Below, piece by piece: positions 51,489 to 59,791 of a stretch of 64,000 nt of DNA. The notes beneath the pieces were generated by a model, which was not told where the DNA came from, searched no databases, and saw only the letters and a list, made by a program, of their open reading frames with translations. This DNA comes from 2-12-FULL-60-25 sp041650955 (GTDB taxonomy: Bacteria > Patescibacteriota > Patescibacteriia > 2-12-FULL-60-25). Both the position numbers and the translations under genes were made by a program. The first letter of the stretch is position 1. The number at the start of each line of letters is the position of its first letter. The DNA lies in assembly GCA_041650955.1 (NCBI GenBank), contig JBAZKG010000001.1, positions 248,001-312,000 of the forward strand, given 5' to 3'.

Positions 51489-51598
51489 GCGTGTCTTACA
51501 AATGAATTAAAACGATCATTCACACGAAGACACGGGTAGTTTCACTGCGGCCCGCTTTTGAAGCGGACAGGACACACACGTTTCCTGCGGTTTTGATC
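51489..51598 (-). promoter_or_regulatory. Long 5' leader of the RRM gene
   Basis: From the predicted start site to the ATG. It contains short complementary segments such as gtccgctt/aagcgggc and lacks a clear Shine-Dalgarno near the ATG. It may act as a thermosensitive or autoregulatory leader (inference). Confidence 0.4.
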
Positions 51599-51604
51599 GC
51601 CGAT

Positions 51605-51633
51605 AGAATAGCATAGAACCAGAAAAATGGCAA
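51605..51633 (-). promoter_or_regulatory. Promoter of the RRM gene
   Basis: Minus strand TTGCCA (51633-51628), 17-bp spacer, TATTCT (51610-51605). Confidence 0.65.
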
Positions 51634-51686
51634 GTGAGGTAGTCGGGGCGTCGGGCGTGGGGCGCGGCGTATGGTGAACCGAGGCC

Positions 51687-51720
51687 AACAATCAAACAAT
51701 CGAACAATCAAACAATTGTC
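51687..51720. repeat. One-armed array of caatcaaa words (family E-like)
   Basis: Tandem aacaatc words overlapping the 3' end of lgt, which takes its stop codon from them. Confidence 0.7.
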
Positions 51721-52532
51721 TTTTTTGATATTTTCCTCTGAAAAAATACAAATCCCAACCCAACGCAAAGCATCAAACCAGACAAAACCTGCCCCATGGT
51801 AAGAGCTCCGAAGATGAATCCGAGCTGTGGATCTGGCTCGCGAAAAAATTCAACGATAATTCGGGCAATGGCATAGGTAACGAGGTATAGACCAAACAGT
51901 TGGGGGCCTTTGATTCTTTTTCGAACAAACCAAAGAATCAAAAAGCAGACAATTCCTTCGAGCAAGGCTTCGTAGAGCTGTGACGGGTGACGGAGCTTGC
52001 CTGTCGGGTCTGATGGAAAATACATGCCCCAGGGAACAGATGTGACACGGCCGTAGAGCTCGTCATTCAAAAAATTTCCGATGCGCCCAAAAAAGTATCC
52101 GATAGGGATAACGGGAATAATCAGATCCGACATGTCCCACGGACGTATCCGAAATTTTTTGCAATACAAAAGAAGCCCGAGAATCGCTCCGATCAAACCG
52201 CCATGGTACGAAAAACCCGCAAGTCCCACGTACGCCGATCCTTCAAACGGCCAAATAATCTGAAGCGGATTGGCGAGATAATAGGATGGATCATAGATGA
52301 AGACATAGAGAAGTCTCGCCCCGATCACCATGCCGATAAAACCCCAAATCAAAGCGTCAGTAAATTGTTCTTTGGTGATTATGCATTTCTCATGTTTGAT
52401 TCTCCAAGTCGCAACGAGATAGACAACGATAATTGAAAGCACATACATAACTCCATACCATCGAATCGATATCCATGGGGTGTGGAGGATGTAGGGGGAG
52501 ATGAGGGAGGGGAGGGAGGAAATGTTGAGCAC
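51708..52532 (-). CDS. lgt: Prolipoprotein diacylglyceryl transferase
   Basis: Transfers diacylglycerol to the lipobox cysteine of prolipoproteins. 274 residues with seven hydrophobic helices; the HGG motif in FSYHGGLIGAILG and the Lgt signature GRIGNFLNDELYG (about 149-161) are intact. Its presence agrees with the lipobox proteins at 6000 and 11808. The last codons and TGA stop lie in repeat words. Confidence 0.95.
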   Translation of the reverse strand: MLNISSLPSLISPYILHTPWISIRWYGVMYVLSIIVVYLVATWRIKHEKCIITKEQFTDALIWGFIGMVIGARLLYVFIYDPSYYLANPLQIIWPFEGSAYVGLAGFSYHGGLIGAILGLLLYCKKFRIRPWDMSDLIIPVIPIGYFFGRIGNFLNDELYGRVTSVPWGMYFPSDPTGKLRHPSQLYEALLEGIVCFLILWFVRKRIKGPQLFGLYLVTYAIARIIVEFFREPDPQLGFIFGALTMGQVLSGLMLCVGLGFVFFQRKISKKTIV

Positions 52533-52542
52533 AAGAATATGG

Positions 52543-52622
52543 GAATTGTTGTATTGTTAAATTGTTATATTGCTAAAAGATAATCCCATCAACAATATAA
52601 CAATTTAACAATACAACAATTT
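52543..52622. repeat. Hairpin element family E (copy E2)
   Basis: Inverted repeat of aattgttgtattgtta/taacaatacaacaatt words between lgt and gpmI. Confidence 0.9.
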
Positions 52623-52655
52623 CTGATGCATGAACTTTAAGACAAATGGATATTG

Positions 52656-54227
52656 CTAGAATAATCTTGTTCCCGTCATCTCCGATGGTGTCGGGAGGCC
52701 AGATAGAGCGAGCATAGTCGGAGCAACGTCGGCGAGAATGCCGATGGGTTGGAGCATGGATGGATCATTGTTGATGATGCTTGTATTTCGGCGGCCTTTG
52801 TATTCATCCCCGACGATAATAAATGGAACCGGACTGAAATTATGTTCTTTATCAATCTCTCCGGTGACGGGGTTGATCATAATTTCCGCATTCCCATGAT
52901 CCGCAACAACAAATGCGATACCTCCTTTTTGCGTTGTCGCGGCAATCACTTGCGCAATACAGCGATCCGTCGCTTCAATCGCTTTCATGCATGCTTCGAG
53001 ATTTCCCGTATGCCCAACCATGTCCGGGTTTGCATAATTGATAAAAATGAAATCATGCAAACCGCTCTCTATGGCTTCGAGGACGCGAGATGTGACCTCG
53101 AATCCAGACATTTCCGGACGCTGATCGTACGACGTGACGGCCGGAGAGGGGATGAGAATGCGATCTTCGCCTTCGAACGGTTTTTCCTGCATGCCGTTCA
53201 AAAAGAACGTGACATGGGCGTATTTTTCCGTTTCAGCAATGTGAAGTTGCTTATATCCGTTCTCGCTAATGATTTTCGCAAATGGATTATGAACAATTGC
53301 CGGAGGATAAAGCACATCCACAGGTAATCCTTTTTTATATTCGACAAAGGTACAAAATGTCAGATTTGAAAATGTCGTATGCTCGAATTCTGTAAAACTC
53401 GGCTCTTTGAATACTTCTGACAATTGTCGACCTCGATCCGCACGGAAATTGAAGTAAAGCACCGCATCACCATCCTCAACTTTCGCAATCGGCTCCCCGT
53501 GCCCATGCGTGACCACAAATGGGGGAATCTCTTCGTCATACACGCCCGACGCATACGAATCCTGAATCTGCTTGATCGGATCTTCGCATGCAACATCCGC
53601 TTTTCCAAGCACCATGGCATCATACGCTTTTTTAATACGATCCCAATTCATGTTGCGGTCCATGCCCCAGTACCGTCCGCCAATCGTCGCAACATGTCCG
53701 GCGTCTTTCATATACGACATCACATCAGTCAAAAATCGAACGCCAGTATCTTTTCCCGTATCACGGCCATCCAGAAAGCAGTGCAAAAATGTTTTCTTCC
53801 AAATTTTTTCCTTCTTCGCCCAATCAATCAACGCTCGTAGATGCTCATTCGAGCTATGCACGCCCCCGTTTCCGATCAAACCGACAAGATGAAGTTTCCC
53901 GCCAGCTTCCACTGCTTTTTTTATCTTTGCGAGAGCGGGGAGTCGGGCGAACTCCCCATCTTGAATGGATCGGTCAATGCGCGGCAAACTTTGATAACGC
54001 AAAATACCGGAGCCGATGGTGAGATGACCGACTTCGGAATTTCCGACTTCGGTTCGCGGCAAGCCGACATTCAAACCGGATGCTTCCAAGAGCATGCTAG
54101 GGTATTCGGCAAAAAGCGAGTCAAGATACGGAGTTTGGGCGCGCGAAATCGCATTTGTCGGATCCGGCGGAGCGATGCCGAATCCATCCATGATGATCAA
54201 AACAATAGGGCGGGCGGTTAGGGACAT
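52656..54227 (-). CDS. gpmI: 2,3-bisphosphoglycerate-independent phosphoglycerate mutase
   Basis: Interconverts 3- and 2-phosphoglycerate in lower glycolysis; alkaline-phosphatase superfamily, two metal ions. Asp in LIIMDGFG (about 13) and the phosphoserine in TEVGNSEVGH (about 65) are present, as are DGRDTG and RADRGRQL in the transferase half, and HGNAE near residue 445. 523 residues, normal length. With pgi it is the second glycolytic enzyme in the window. Confidence 0.96.
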   Translation of the reverse strand: MSLTARPIVLIIMDGFGIAPPDPTNAISRAQTPYLDSLFAEYPSMLLEASGLNVGLPRTEVGNSEVGHLTIGSGILRYQSLPRIDRSIQDGEFARLPALAKIKKAVEAGGKLHLVGLIGNGGVHSSNEHLRALIDWAKKEKIWKKTFLHCFLDGRDTGKDTGVRFLTDVMSYMKDAGHVATIGGRYWGMDRNMNWDRIKKAYDAMVLGKADVACEDPIKQIQDSYASGVYDEEIPPFVVTHGHGEPIAKVEDGDAVLYFNFRADRGRQLSEVFKEPSFTEFEHTTFSNLTFCTFVEYKKGLPVDVLYPPAIVHNPFAKIISENGYKQLHIAETEKYAHVTFFLNGMQEKPFEGEDRILIPSPAVTSYDQRPEMSGFEVTSRVLEAIESGLHDFIFINYANPDMVGHTGNLEACMKAIEATDRCIAQVIAATTQKGGIAFVVADHGNAEIMINPVTGEIDKEHNFSPVPFIIVGDEYKGRRNTSIINNDPSMLQPIGILADVAPTMLALSGLPTPSEMTGTRLF

Positions 54228-54240
54228 GGCTGGAAGAAGA

Positions 54241-54318
54241 TAGAAGTTAGAATTTAGAAGTTAGAAAGTTGGGGATTATCATCATTCTAACTTCAAACTT
54301 CTATCTTCTAACTTCTAA
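54241..54318. repeat. Hairpin element family B (copy B6)
   Basis: Inverted repeat of gaagttag words between gpmI and the next minus-strand gene. Confidence 0.88.
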
Positions 54319-54322
54319 TGTA

Positions 54323-54580
54323 TTAAACTTCATAACTCGGACCGACCGCGACATCCTGTTTGCTCGTCATGATTTTTTTGATCTTTTCTCCGATTTCATC
54401 CAGTCCGCGAATAATCTGCTTCTTTTTATATTCATCCGTTTCTTTTTCAATTTCAATAACGTGCTGATTGTAATTATAAATAATCGGAGTAAGAAGCGGT
54501 AAAAGCTTTGCCTTCGTATCCGCATCGTTTACGCCATACTCCTGAAAAAATGCTTCGATCGTACGTTGTTCGTAGGACAT
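54323..54580 (-). CDS. Conserved-looking small hypothetical protein
   Basis: 85 residues from the Met of MSYEQRTIEAFF. Highly charged and helical (EIEKETDEYKKKQIIRGLDEIGEKIKKIM), no signal peptide. Longer upstream reading is repeat-encoded and discarded. Followed closely by gpmI on the same strand. Function unknown. Confidence 0.6.
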   Translation of the reverse strand: MSYEQRTIEAFFQEYGVNDADTKAKLLPLLTPIIYNYNQHVIEIEKETDEYKKKQIIRGLDEIGEKIKKIMTSKQDVAVGPSYEV

Positions 54581-54646
54581 AGAGGTGGTTCGGCACTGCC
54601 TCTGGGCAGGCTGGTTGATGGTAGGATAGCAGGAAGATATGAGAGC

Positions 54647-54757
54647 AGCCAGTAGGCCATAGCCAGCCCGCCTGCCAACGCCTGATGGCGTAAGCCGATG
54701 GCGGGCAGGTAGCCAGTAGGAAGAGCGATTCCTACTGGCTACTGGCTGTGGCCTACT
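54647..54757. repeat. Composite hairpin element family D (copy D1)
   Basis: Inverted repeat of gccagtagg words whose left arm is interrupted at tagccag by a 43-44-bp module (about 54666-54709: gcccgcc, inner cgcc/ggcg hairpin, ggcgggc). The same module is at the same place in copy D4 (63190). Loop aagagcgatt is the reverse complement of the D4 loop. Confidence 0.9.
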
Positions 54758-54788
54758 CACTTCCTTGTTTACCGCTTACCATACTGAT

Positions 54789-55490
54789 ATGAACGACATC
54801 GCTCAAATCAGACGTGACCTCCGATCCCACACTGATCGGCAAAAGGCGCGCCATGCAACGCGATTTTTTCGCACGGGAAAAGGAGAGTATGGGGAAGGGG
54901 ATCGTTTTTTAGGAATAACCGTCCCAGCCATTCGACGTATCATCAAAATCCATCCAAACGCTTCGATTAACGATGCGTTCTCTCTTCTCACATCTCCATG
55001 GCATGAAGAACGCCTTGCCGCGCTTTGTATTCTGGTTCGTGCGTATCGCCAAGCATTAGAGAAAGATCGGAAAGCCATTGTCAAACGCTATCTATCATCC
55101 ACTCAATACATCAATAACTGGGATCTCGTTGATGTGACTGCTCCCCATATCGTGGGCGAATACTTTCTTCACCGATCTCACGCTCCCCTGATCAAACTCG
55201 CACGGTCAAGCAACCTTTGGAAGAAACGGATTGCCATCGTCTCCACCCATCGTTTTATCCGTGAACACGATCTTGATTCAACGTTTATGATTTCGAACAT
55301 CCTTCTCAACGACACTCACGACCTTATCCATAAAGCCGTCGGCTGGATGTTGCGCGAGGCGGGAAAGCGGGACATAAATCGTCTACGGTCATTTCTTCGC
55401 CAACACGTGCATGTTATGCCCAGGACGATGTTGAGGTATGCGATCGAAAAATTGTCGGAGAGCGAAAGAAGGAAATGGCTTGAAAAATAG
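54789..55490 (+). CDS. DNA alkylation repair protein (AlkD-like)
   Basis: 233-residue HEAT-like all-helical DNA glycosylase fold. The AlkD signature INNWDLVDVTAPHIVG (about 103-118) carries the catalytic Trp/Asp surface, and WKKRIAIVSTHRFI and HDLIHKAVGWMLREAGKR follow as in the family. It excises N3- and N7-alkylated bases without flipping them. Start chosen at MNDIAQIR. The stop lies on a family G hairpin. Confidence 0.9.
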   Translation: MNDIAQIRRDLRSHTDRQKARHATRFFRTGKGEYGEGDRFLGITVPAIRRIIKIHPNASINDAFSLLTSPWHEERLAALCILVRAYRQALEKDRKAIVKRYLSSTQYINNWDLVDVTAPHIVGEYFLHRSHAPLIKLARSSNLWKKRIAIVSTHRFIREHDLDSTFMISNILLNDTHDLIHKAVGWMLREAGKRDINRLRSFLRQHVHVMPRTMLRYAIEKLSESERRKWLEK

Positions 55491-55564
55491 GGCATAGATC
55501 ATTGGGCATAGGGCATAGTTCGGATATTTCTTTCCATGCCCTATGCCCAATGATCTATGCCCTT
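55489..55564. repeat. Hairpin element family G
   Basis: Inverted repeat of gggcatag/ctatgccc words beginning in the alkD-like stop codon. The same word is found inside dnaX (1396-1424). Confidence 0.88.
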
Positions 55565-55622
55565 CTTATTGACATTTCTTCGAGTTTGATATACAACCAT
55601 CTCGTCAAACAGGAGGTTTGCC

Positions 55623-56327
55623 ATGAAGATAGATACGCACATTCCACTTACAAATGAACAACTCGAAAAACTCGCCCTATTGCTCAAACGAAAACATACG
55701 GATCCTCTTCCGGAAGATTGGATCACGACAATCTTCACAGTGCTTCTTTCCGTTGGTTTTCATCCGAGAAATATCGAGTACGTAGGCGAAAACACTCCCA
55801 TCAATTGTCCGAACAGTTCTGGATATGGATCACGGATGGAGAAACGTCACTTTCGGTCAGGGTTCCTCATCACTGCCGTTGAAGGCTGGGAGAGTCCAAC
55901 GGAATATTTCGAACAGCTGGCAACATCTGCTCTGCCAATGTCTTCAAACACTGGCGACGGGGAGCACCCGCTTCGAAGATCCCTTGATCTCGCGACAACT
56001 CTTCGGCCGATTCTCCTGCCCTCACTGACTCATCAGATGGGAACTGCGGGATATATTATGGAGGTGAATCCGCCAGGACTTTCCTGTCTTCATCTGCGTG
56101 ATAAAGACGAAGTCATTCTCTCGCGCCACGGAGGCGGTTGCGGCGGGAAAATCAGTTTCATTTCCGTTGAGCCGGCAGTTCTCGTAGTCACCTGCGATCG
56201 TTGCCACTACTATCTGGAAATGCTTACAGATAGAATCGGGGCGTTCGGTGAAGTGAGGCAGTATCTTGAAGAGTTCATTGCACAACGTGCTCTGCCGAAT
56301 TATTGTGACTTGCCATTTGGCGGTTAG
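55623..56327 (+). CDS. Hypothetical protein with late cysteine cluster
   Basis: 234 residues with a clear Shine-Dalgarno (aggaggt). No signal peptide. Two C-terminal Cys segments (GGGCGGK and CDRCHYY) and a CDLP end are the only distinctive features; metal binding is possible. TTGACA at 55569 with TATACA 15 bp later is a weak promoter. A terminator follows. Function unknown. Confidence 0.6.
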   Translation: MKIDTHIPLTNEQLEKLALLLKRKHTDPLPEDWITTIFTVLLSVGFHPRNIEYVGENTPINCPNSSGYGSRMEKRHFRSGFLITAVEGWESPTEYFEQLATSALPMSSNTGDGEHPLRRSLDLATTLRPILLPSLTHQMGTAGYIMEVNPPGLSCLHLRDKDEVILSRHGGGCGGKISFISVEPAVLVVTCDRCHYYLEMLTDRIGAFGEVRQYLEEFIAQRALPNYCDLPFGG

Positions 56328-56361
56328 GCCGACGAAAATCACCGTTCATCATCACACCTAC

Positions 56362-56396
56362 GCGGCTCTCTCATGGAATGGGGGAGCCGCTTTTTT
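56362..56396 (+). terminator. Intrinsic terminator
   Basis: Stem gcggctc/gagccgc, then TTTTTT. Confidence 0.88.
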
Positions 56397-56399
56397 AAT

Positions 56400-56472
56400 A
56401 GCCAGTAGGCCATAGCCAGTAGCTAGTAGGGGAATGCAATTCCTACTGGCTACTGGCTATGGCCTACTGGCT
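56400..56472. repeat. Hairpin element family D (copy D2)
   Basis: Inverted repeat of gccagtagg words without the nested module. Loop ggaatgcaattcc resembles loops of family A. Confidence 0.9.
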
Positions 56473-56562
56473 GATTTATTCTTCGTTTGCTACCCTGACC
56501 AAACGCGAGGAAATCGAAACATCGAAACGAAAGAAACCCCCATTTTCCGCGTATATCCAAGT

Positions 56563-57156
56563 ATGCTCGTTCAGCCGGAATGGCGCGAGAGTTCAGATGA
56601 AGAGCTTGTTCGGCTTACGTTGAAGTATCCGGACGCTTTTGGAGTCATCATGATGAGGTATGAGCCGAAATTGCTCCGATACGTCCGTACGATATCACGA
56701 GCATCAAAAGAAGAAGCCGAAGATATCCTGCAAGAAGCATTTTTGAAAGCGTATCGAAATCTGAATGGGTTTGATACGGATCAAAAGTATTCATCGTGGA
56801 TGTATCGAATCGTTCGCAATGAGACCATCAGCTGGCATCGAAAAATGAGCGCGCGCGCCGAAGGACGCACGGATATTTATTCCGCAGAAGATCTAAGCCA
56901 CTTCGCTTCAAAAGAACATATTATCTCCAAGCTGGAACAGGATCAGTTGCATGGAATCGTTCGGAACGTTTTAGATACCATGGATAAAAAATATCGGGAT
57001 GTTCTGATTTTAAAATACTTGGAAGACCGGGAGTATAAAGATATTTCCTTCATTCTGCAAAAACCAATGGGAACGATTGCTACTCTCTTGAACCGGGCGA
57101 AAAAACAATTCAGAGAGGTGGCGAAACGTTGTGGAACCGACCTTGAACTTCTATGA
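56563..57156 (+). CDS. RNA polymerase sigma factor, ECF-like
   Basis: 197 residues from the Met of MLVQPEWRESS. Region 2 is clear (EEAEDILQEAFLKAYRNLNGFD and SSWMYRIVRNETISWHRK), and region 4 has DVLILKYLEDREYKDISFIL...GTIATLLNRAKKQFR. Only sigma2 and sigma4 domains are present, as in the ECF group. Its end overlaps the next gene by 4 bp (ATGA), the usual arrangement with a cognate anti-sigma factor. N-terminal codons further upstream are from a repeat. Confidence 0.88.
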   Translation: MLVQPEWRESSDEELVRLTLKYPDAFGVIMMRYEPKLLRYVRTISRASKEEAEDILQEAFLKAYRNLNGFDTDQKYSSWMYRIVRNETISWHRKMSARAEGRTDIYSAEDLSHFASKEHIISKLEQDQLHGIVRNVLDTMDKKYRDVLILKYLEDREYKDISFILQKPMGTIATLLNRAKKQFREVAKRCGTDLELL

Positions 57157-57905
57157 ACGAGCATGAACAAGCCTTCAGCGATGCCGTCTTATTGAAAATA
57201 AAAGACGAGCACATCACCCCGAAGCCGAGGTGGGAATTTTTGCTGAAGGATTCAGCTATCTGGATCGCCGGAGGAGCATCTCTGCTTGTTGGAGGGCTTG
57301 CCGTTTCCGTCATTATCAACCTATTAACCTCTGAAGATTTTGCCATTGCCGTTGCGCGTGGAGCGAATCCACTCGCCATGTTCTTTGCCAGCATTCCGTA
57401 TTTTTGGATTCTCTTCTTCGTCGCATTCCTTTTCATCACTCGCTACAATCTCATCTACACAAAGCGGGGATATGCCTATACTCTGCCCGTATTTGCCGTA
57501 GCGAGCATAGCGATTAGCGGAGTCCTCGGCGTTATTTTTTACGGAATCGGCATTGGTCCGGATATCGAATCAGAACTAACCGAACGCATTCCCGCTTACG
57601 TGCAGATCGCTCATCCGCGCGCCATCCTTTGGTCTCATCCGGAGCGCGGCATGATCGCAGGCGTCGTGGTCGGCGTAGATGATGACCACGATTTCATTCT
57701 TCAAGATTTTCGATCAACAATGTGGACGGTCGAAGCCGATGCTTCGAATACGCTTCCCGTCACTGTACCGGGGATGCGCGTGCGCTGTCTGGGGGATGTC
57801 GTTGGTCCGAATGAATTTCGAGCAATGCAAATTCTGCCTTGGAAGCCCCCAGCGCCATCGTTCTTCCGTTATCAGATTCCACAACCTCGACCGCGTCCAA
57901 AGTAA
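57153..57905 (+). CDS. Membrane protein, candidate anti-sigma factor
   Basis: 250 residues. A short cytoplasmic N-terminus (about 1-35) precedes three hydrophobic segments (about 36-56, 76-95, 107-130), and the C-terminal half (about 135-250) is soluble. Coupled to the ECF sigma gene (ATGA overlap). Anti-sigma function is inferred from this position; the canonical HxxxCxxC zinc motif is not present, so the mechanism would be nonstandard. Confidence 0.55.
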   Translation: MNEHEQAFSDAVLLKIKDEHITPKPRWEFLLKDSAIWIAGGASLLVGGLAVSVIINLLTSEDFAIAVARGANPLAMFFASIPYFWILFFVAFLFITRYNLIYTKRGYAYTLPVFAVASIAISGVLGVIFYGIGIGPDIESELTERIPAYVQIAHPRAILWSHPERGMIAGVVVGVDDDHDFILQDFRSTMWTVEADASNTLPVTVPGMRVRCLGDVVGPNEFRAMQILPWKPPAPSFFRYQIPQPRPRPK

Positions 57906-57910
57906 ATTAT

Positions 57911-57982
57911 TAGCCAGTAGGCCATAGCCAGTAGCCAGTAGGAAAAGTGATTCCTACTGGCTACTGGCTATGGCCTACTAAC
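57911..57982. repeat. Hairpin element family D (copy D3)
   Basis: Inverted repeat of gccagtagg/cctactggc words, simple form. Confidence 0.9.
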
Positions 57983-57991
57983 TAATCAAAT

Positions 57992-58020
57992 AACCGTTCG
58001 ACATACATCGAACGGTTGTT
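57992..58020. terminator. Intrinsic terminator between convergent genes
   Basis: Stem aaccgttcga/tcgaacggtt, followed by gtttgt on the plus strand and atttga on the minus strand. Confidence 0.65.
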
Positions 58021-58054
58021 TGTAAGTAGGATGAAAGAAAGAACAGGGAGTCGC

Positions 58055-58486
58055 TTAGATGACCTTGGGAACTTTTGGATCTTTTGGCATCGTGATACTT
58101 CTTTGTCCTCTTGCGTCGTCTTTTGATGTTCCGGACATCACTGTACCGGAGTGCATGGGCGACGGACGGCACGTGATGGCTTCACCATTCGGATCCGGAT
58201 CATCCTCCTCATCTTGATGAGAGTTTTTCTGAATGATGCCCGAAGAATGCAGCACGATCTCCGGAGCAGAATCCTGATGAAAGCGACGGGCGGCTGGAAT
58301 GGAAGAAACCATTGGCGCGGACGGGACAGACAAAGCTGTATCCGCTTTTGGCGTACCGCTATATCCCCGTGTCGGCCGAATGGTGACTGCGGCCTGATGT
58401 TCGTGCGGGATCTGATATTGAGGCGGACATTTGCCAGGGACGTGAATGGAATGACAGGTATCGCACCAACCTGGTTTTTGGCTCAT
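58055..58486 (-). CDS. Hypothetical protein with zinc-ribbon-like N-terminus
   Basis: 143 residues from the Met of MSQKPGWCDTCHSIH, with gggggt 5 bases upstream. The N-terminus has CDTCHSIHVPGKC, which could bind zinc. The remainder is low in complexity and rich in Pro, Ser, His and Asp, and probably disordered. Function unknown. Confidence 0.55.
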   Translation of the reverse strand: MSQKPGWCDTCHSIHVPGKCPPQYQIPHEHQAAVTIRPTRGYSGTPKADTALSVPSAPMVSSIPAARRFHQDSAPEIVLHSSGIIQKNSHQDEEDDPDPNGEAITCRPSPMHSGTVMSGTSKDDARGQRSITMPKDPKVPKVI

Positions 58487-58613
58487 AAAACCCCCATGAT
58501 TGTGAATGCAGAACACCGATTTTGGTGTCTGAATTGATCTTAACACAGGCGCGAAAAAAGAAAAGAGATGCATAAACATGGCGAATCGTGCCCTGAACCT
58601 GTATACTGCTCGC

Positions 58614-59708
58614 ATGAATACCGCACGCAGATATCAAAATCAATTTTTCTTCATCCTGCTTGGGATTGCGCTCCTGCTGGCATTCTTTATTCTCAAGCCT
58701 TTTTTAAACATCTGCATCGTTGCACTCGCGTGTGCGATCATTCTCATGCCAATTCAGCGATTCTTTCTACGAATATTACGTAGGTTCCCCGGGATTTCCG
58801 CCATTCTGACGATCTGCATAACGCTCGCTGTTATCGCAACCCCTCTCATTATCATCCTGATTGAATTAATTCGTGAAACCGAACAGGTATATGCATCGCT
58901 TTCCGTTGACGCATCGACTCTAAACTGGCTGATCCAAAATCTGCAGAATTCCATTCGAACCGTCGTGCCGAATTTCAGCATTGATCTCCCTTCATACGTC
59001 CAGCCGACGATACGATTCCTTGCTTCCAGCGTAGCGGCTGTATTTACGACAACCGTTTTTACCATCATTCAGCTTTTTATTTTTTTTGTCGGTCTGTTTA
59101 TTCTTTTGCGGGACGGACATCAGCTCAAACAATGGCTTGTCGATGTCAGTCCATTGCCTGAACAACAATCCAAACGAATCATCCTGCGAGTCAAAGCCAC
59201 AATTACAAGCGTGTTGCGGGGATCATTATTCATCGCCATCATTCAAGGAACGCTTGCGGGCGCGGGATTTGCCTTTGTTGGAGTTCCGAACCCGATTTTC
59301 TGGGGAACAATCACGGCGATCGCCGCTCTGGCCCCGGGCATCGGTACGGCGCTTGTGATGATTCCAATGACGGCCTATCTTTTTATCACAAAGCAATATG
59401 TGCCTGCGATTGAATTAGGCATCTGGGCAATTGCAATTGTCGGAACCATCGATAATGTCCTGCGGCCGATGATTGTTGCAATGGGCAAAGATGTTCGCAT
59501 TCCGTCTTTCCTTATCCTTCTTTCCGTTCTTGGAGGATTAAGCCTGTTCGGCCCGCTTGGTTTTATCATTGGTCCGACCGTTTTAAGCTTCCTTCTTGCT
59601 TTGATCGACGTATATCGGGAATACATCTTGCATGAAGACGAATGGGAGATTGCGCATGAAGATGGAATAAAAAAAATTCGGGCGCACAAAATGAACAAAT
59701 CTGCATAA
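58614..59708 (+). CDS. AI-2E family transporter (PerM-like)
   Basis: 364 residues from the Met of MNTARRYQNQ; an in-frame ATG 36 bp upstream is possible. Eight hydrophobic segments with the typical layout: a helix pair near the N-terminus, a soluble part (about 90-150), then the later helices with the GVPNPIFWGTITAIAALAPGIG motif (about 222-243) and GLSLFGPLGFIIGPTV. The family exports autoinducer-2 or other small molecules, or acts in Na+/H+ exchange; the substrate is not known here. Confidence 0.85.
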   Translation: MNTARRYQNQFFFILLGIALLLAFFILKPFLNICIVALACAIILMPIQRFFLRILRRFPGISAILTICITLAVIATPLIIILIELIRETEQVYASLSVDASTLNWLIQNLQNSIRTVVPNFSIDLPSYVQPTIRFLASSVAAVFTTTVFTIIQLFIFFVGLFILLRDGHQLKQWLVDVSPLPEQQSKRIILRVKATITSVLRGSLFIAIIQGTLAGAGFAFVGVPNPIFWGTITAIAALAPGIGTALVMIPMTAYLFITKQYVPAIELGIWAIAIVGTIDNVLRPMIVAMGKDVRIPSFLILLSVLGGLSLFGPLGFIIGPTVLSFLLALIDVYREYILHEDEWEIAHEDGIKKIRAHKMNKSA

Positions 59709-59711
59709 TGA

Positions 59712-59786
59712 TTATTGTTGTATTGTTATATTGTTATATTTGATTGACGTTTTCTCAAATAGCAATTTAACAATTTAACAATACAG
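59712..59786. repeat. Hairpin element family E (copy E3)
   Basis: Inverted repeat of attgttgtattg/caatacagaa-type words between the transporter and the pseudouridine synthase. Confidence 0.85.
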
Positions 59787-59791
59787 AAACC

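Noticed and set aside
54581..54760. Sixty-residue N-terminal extension of the small gene at 54323
   Set aside because: It is encoded by composite element D1 and its flank, with no credible start signal.
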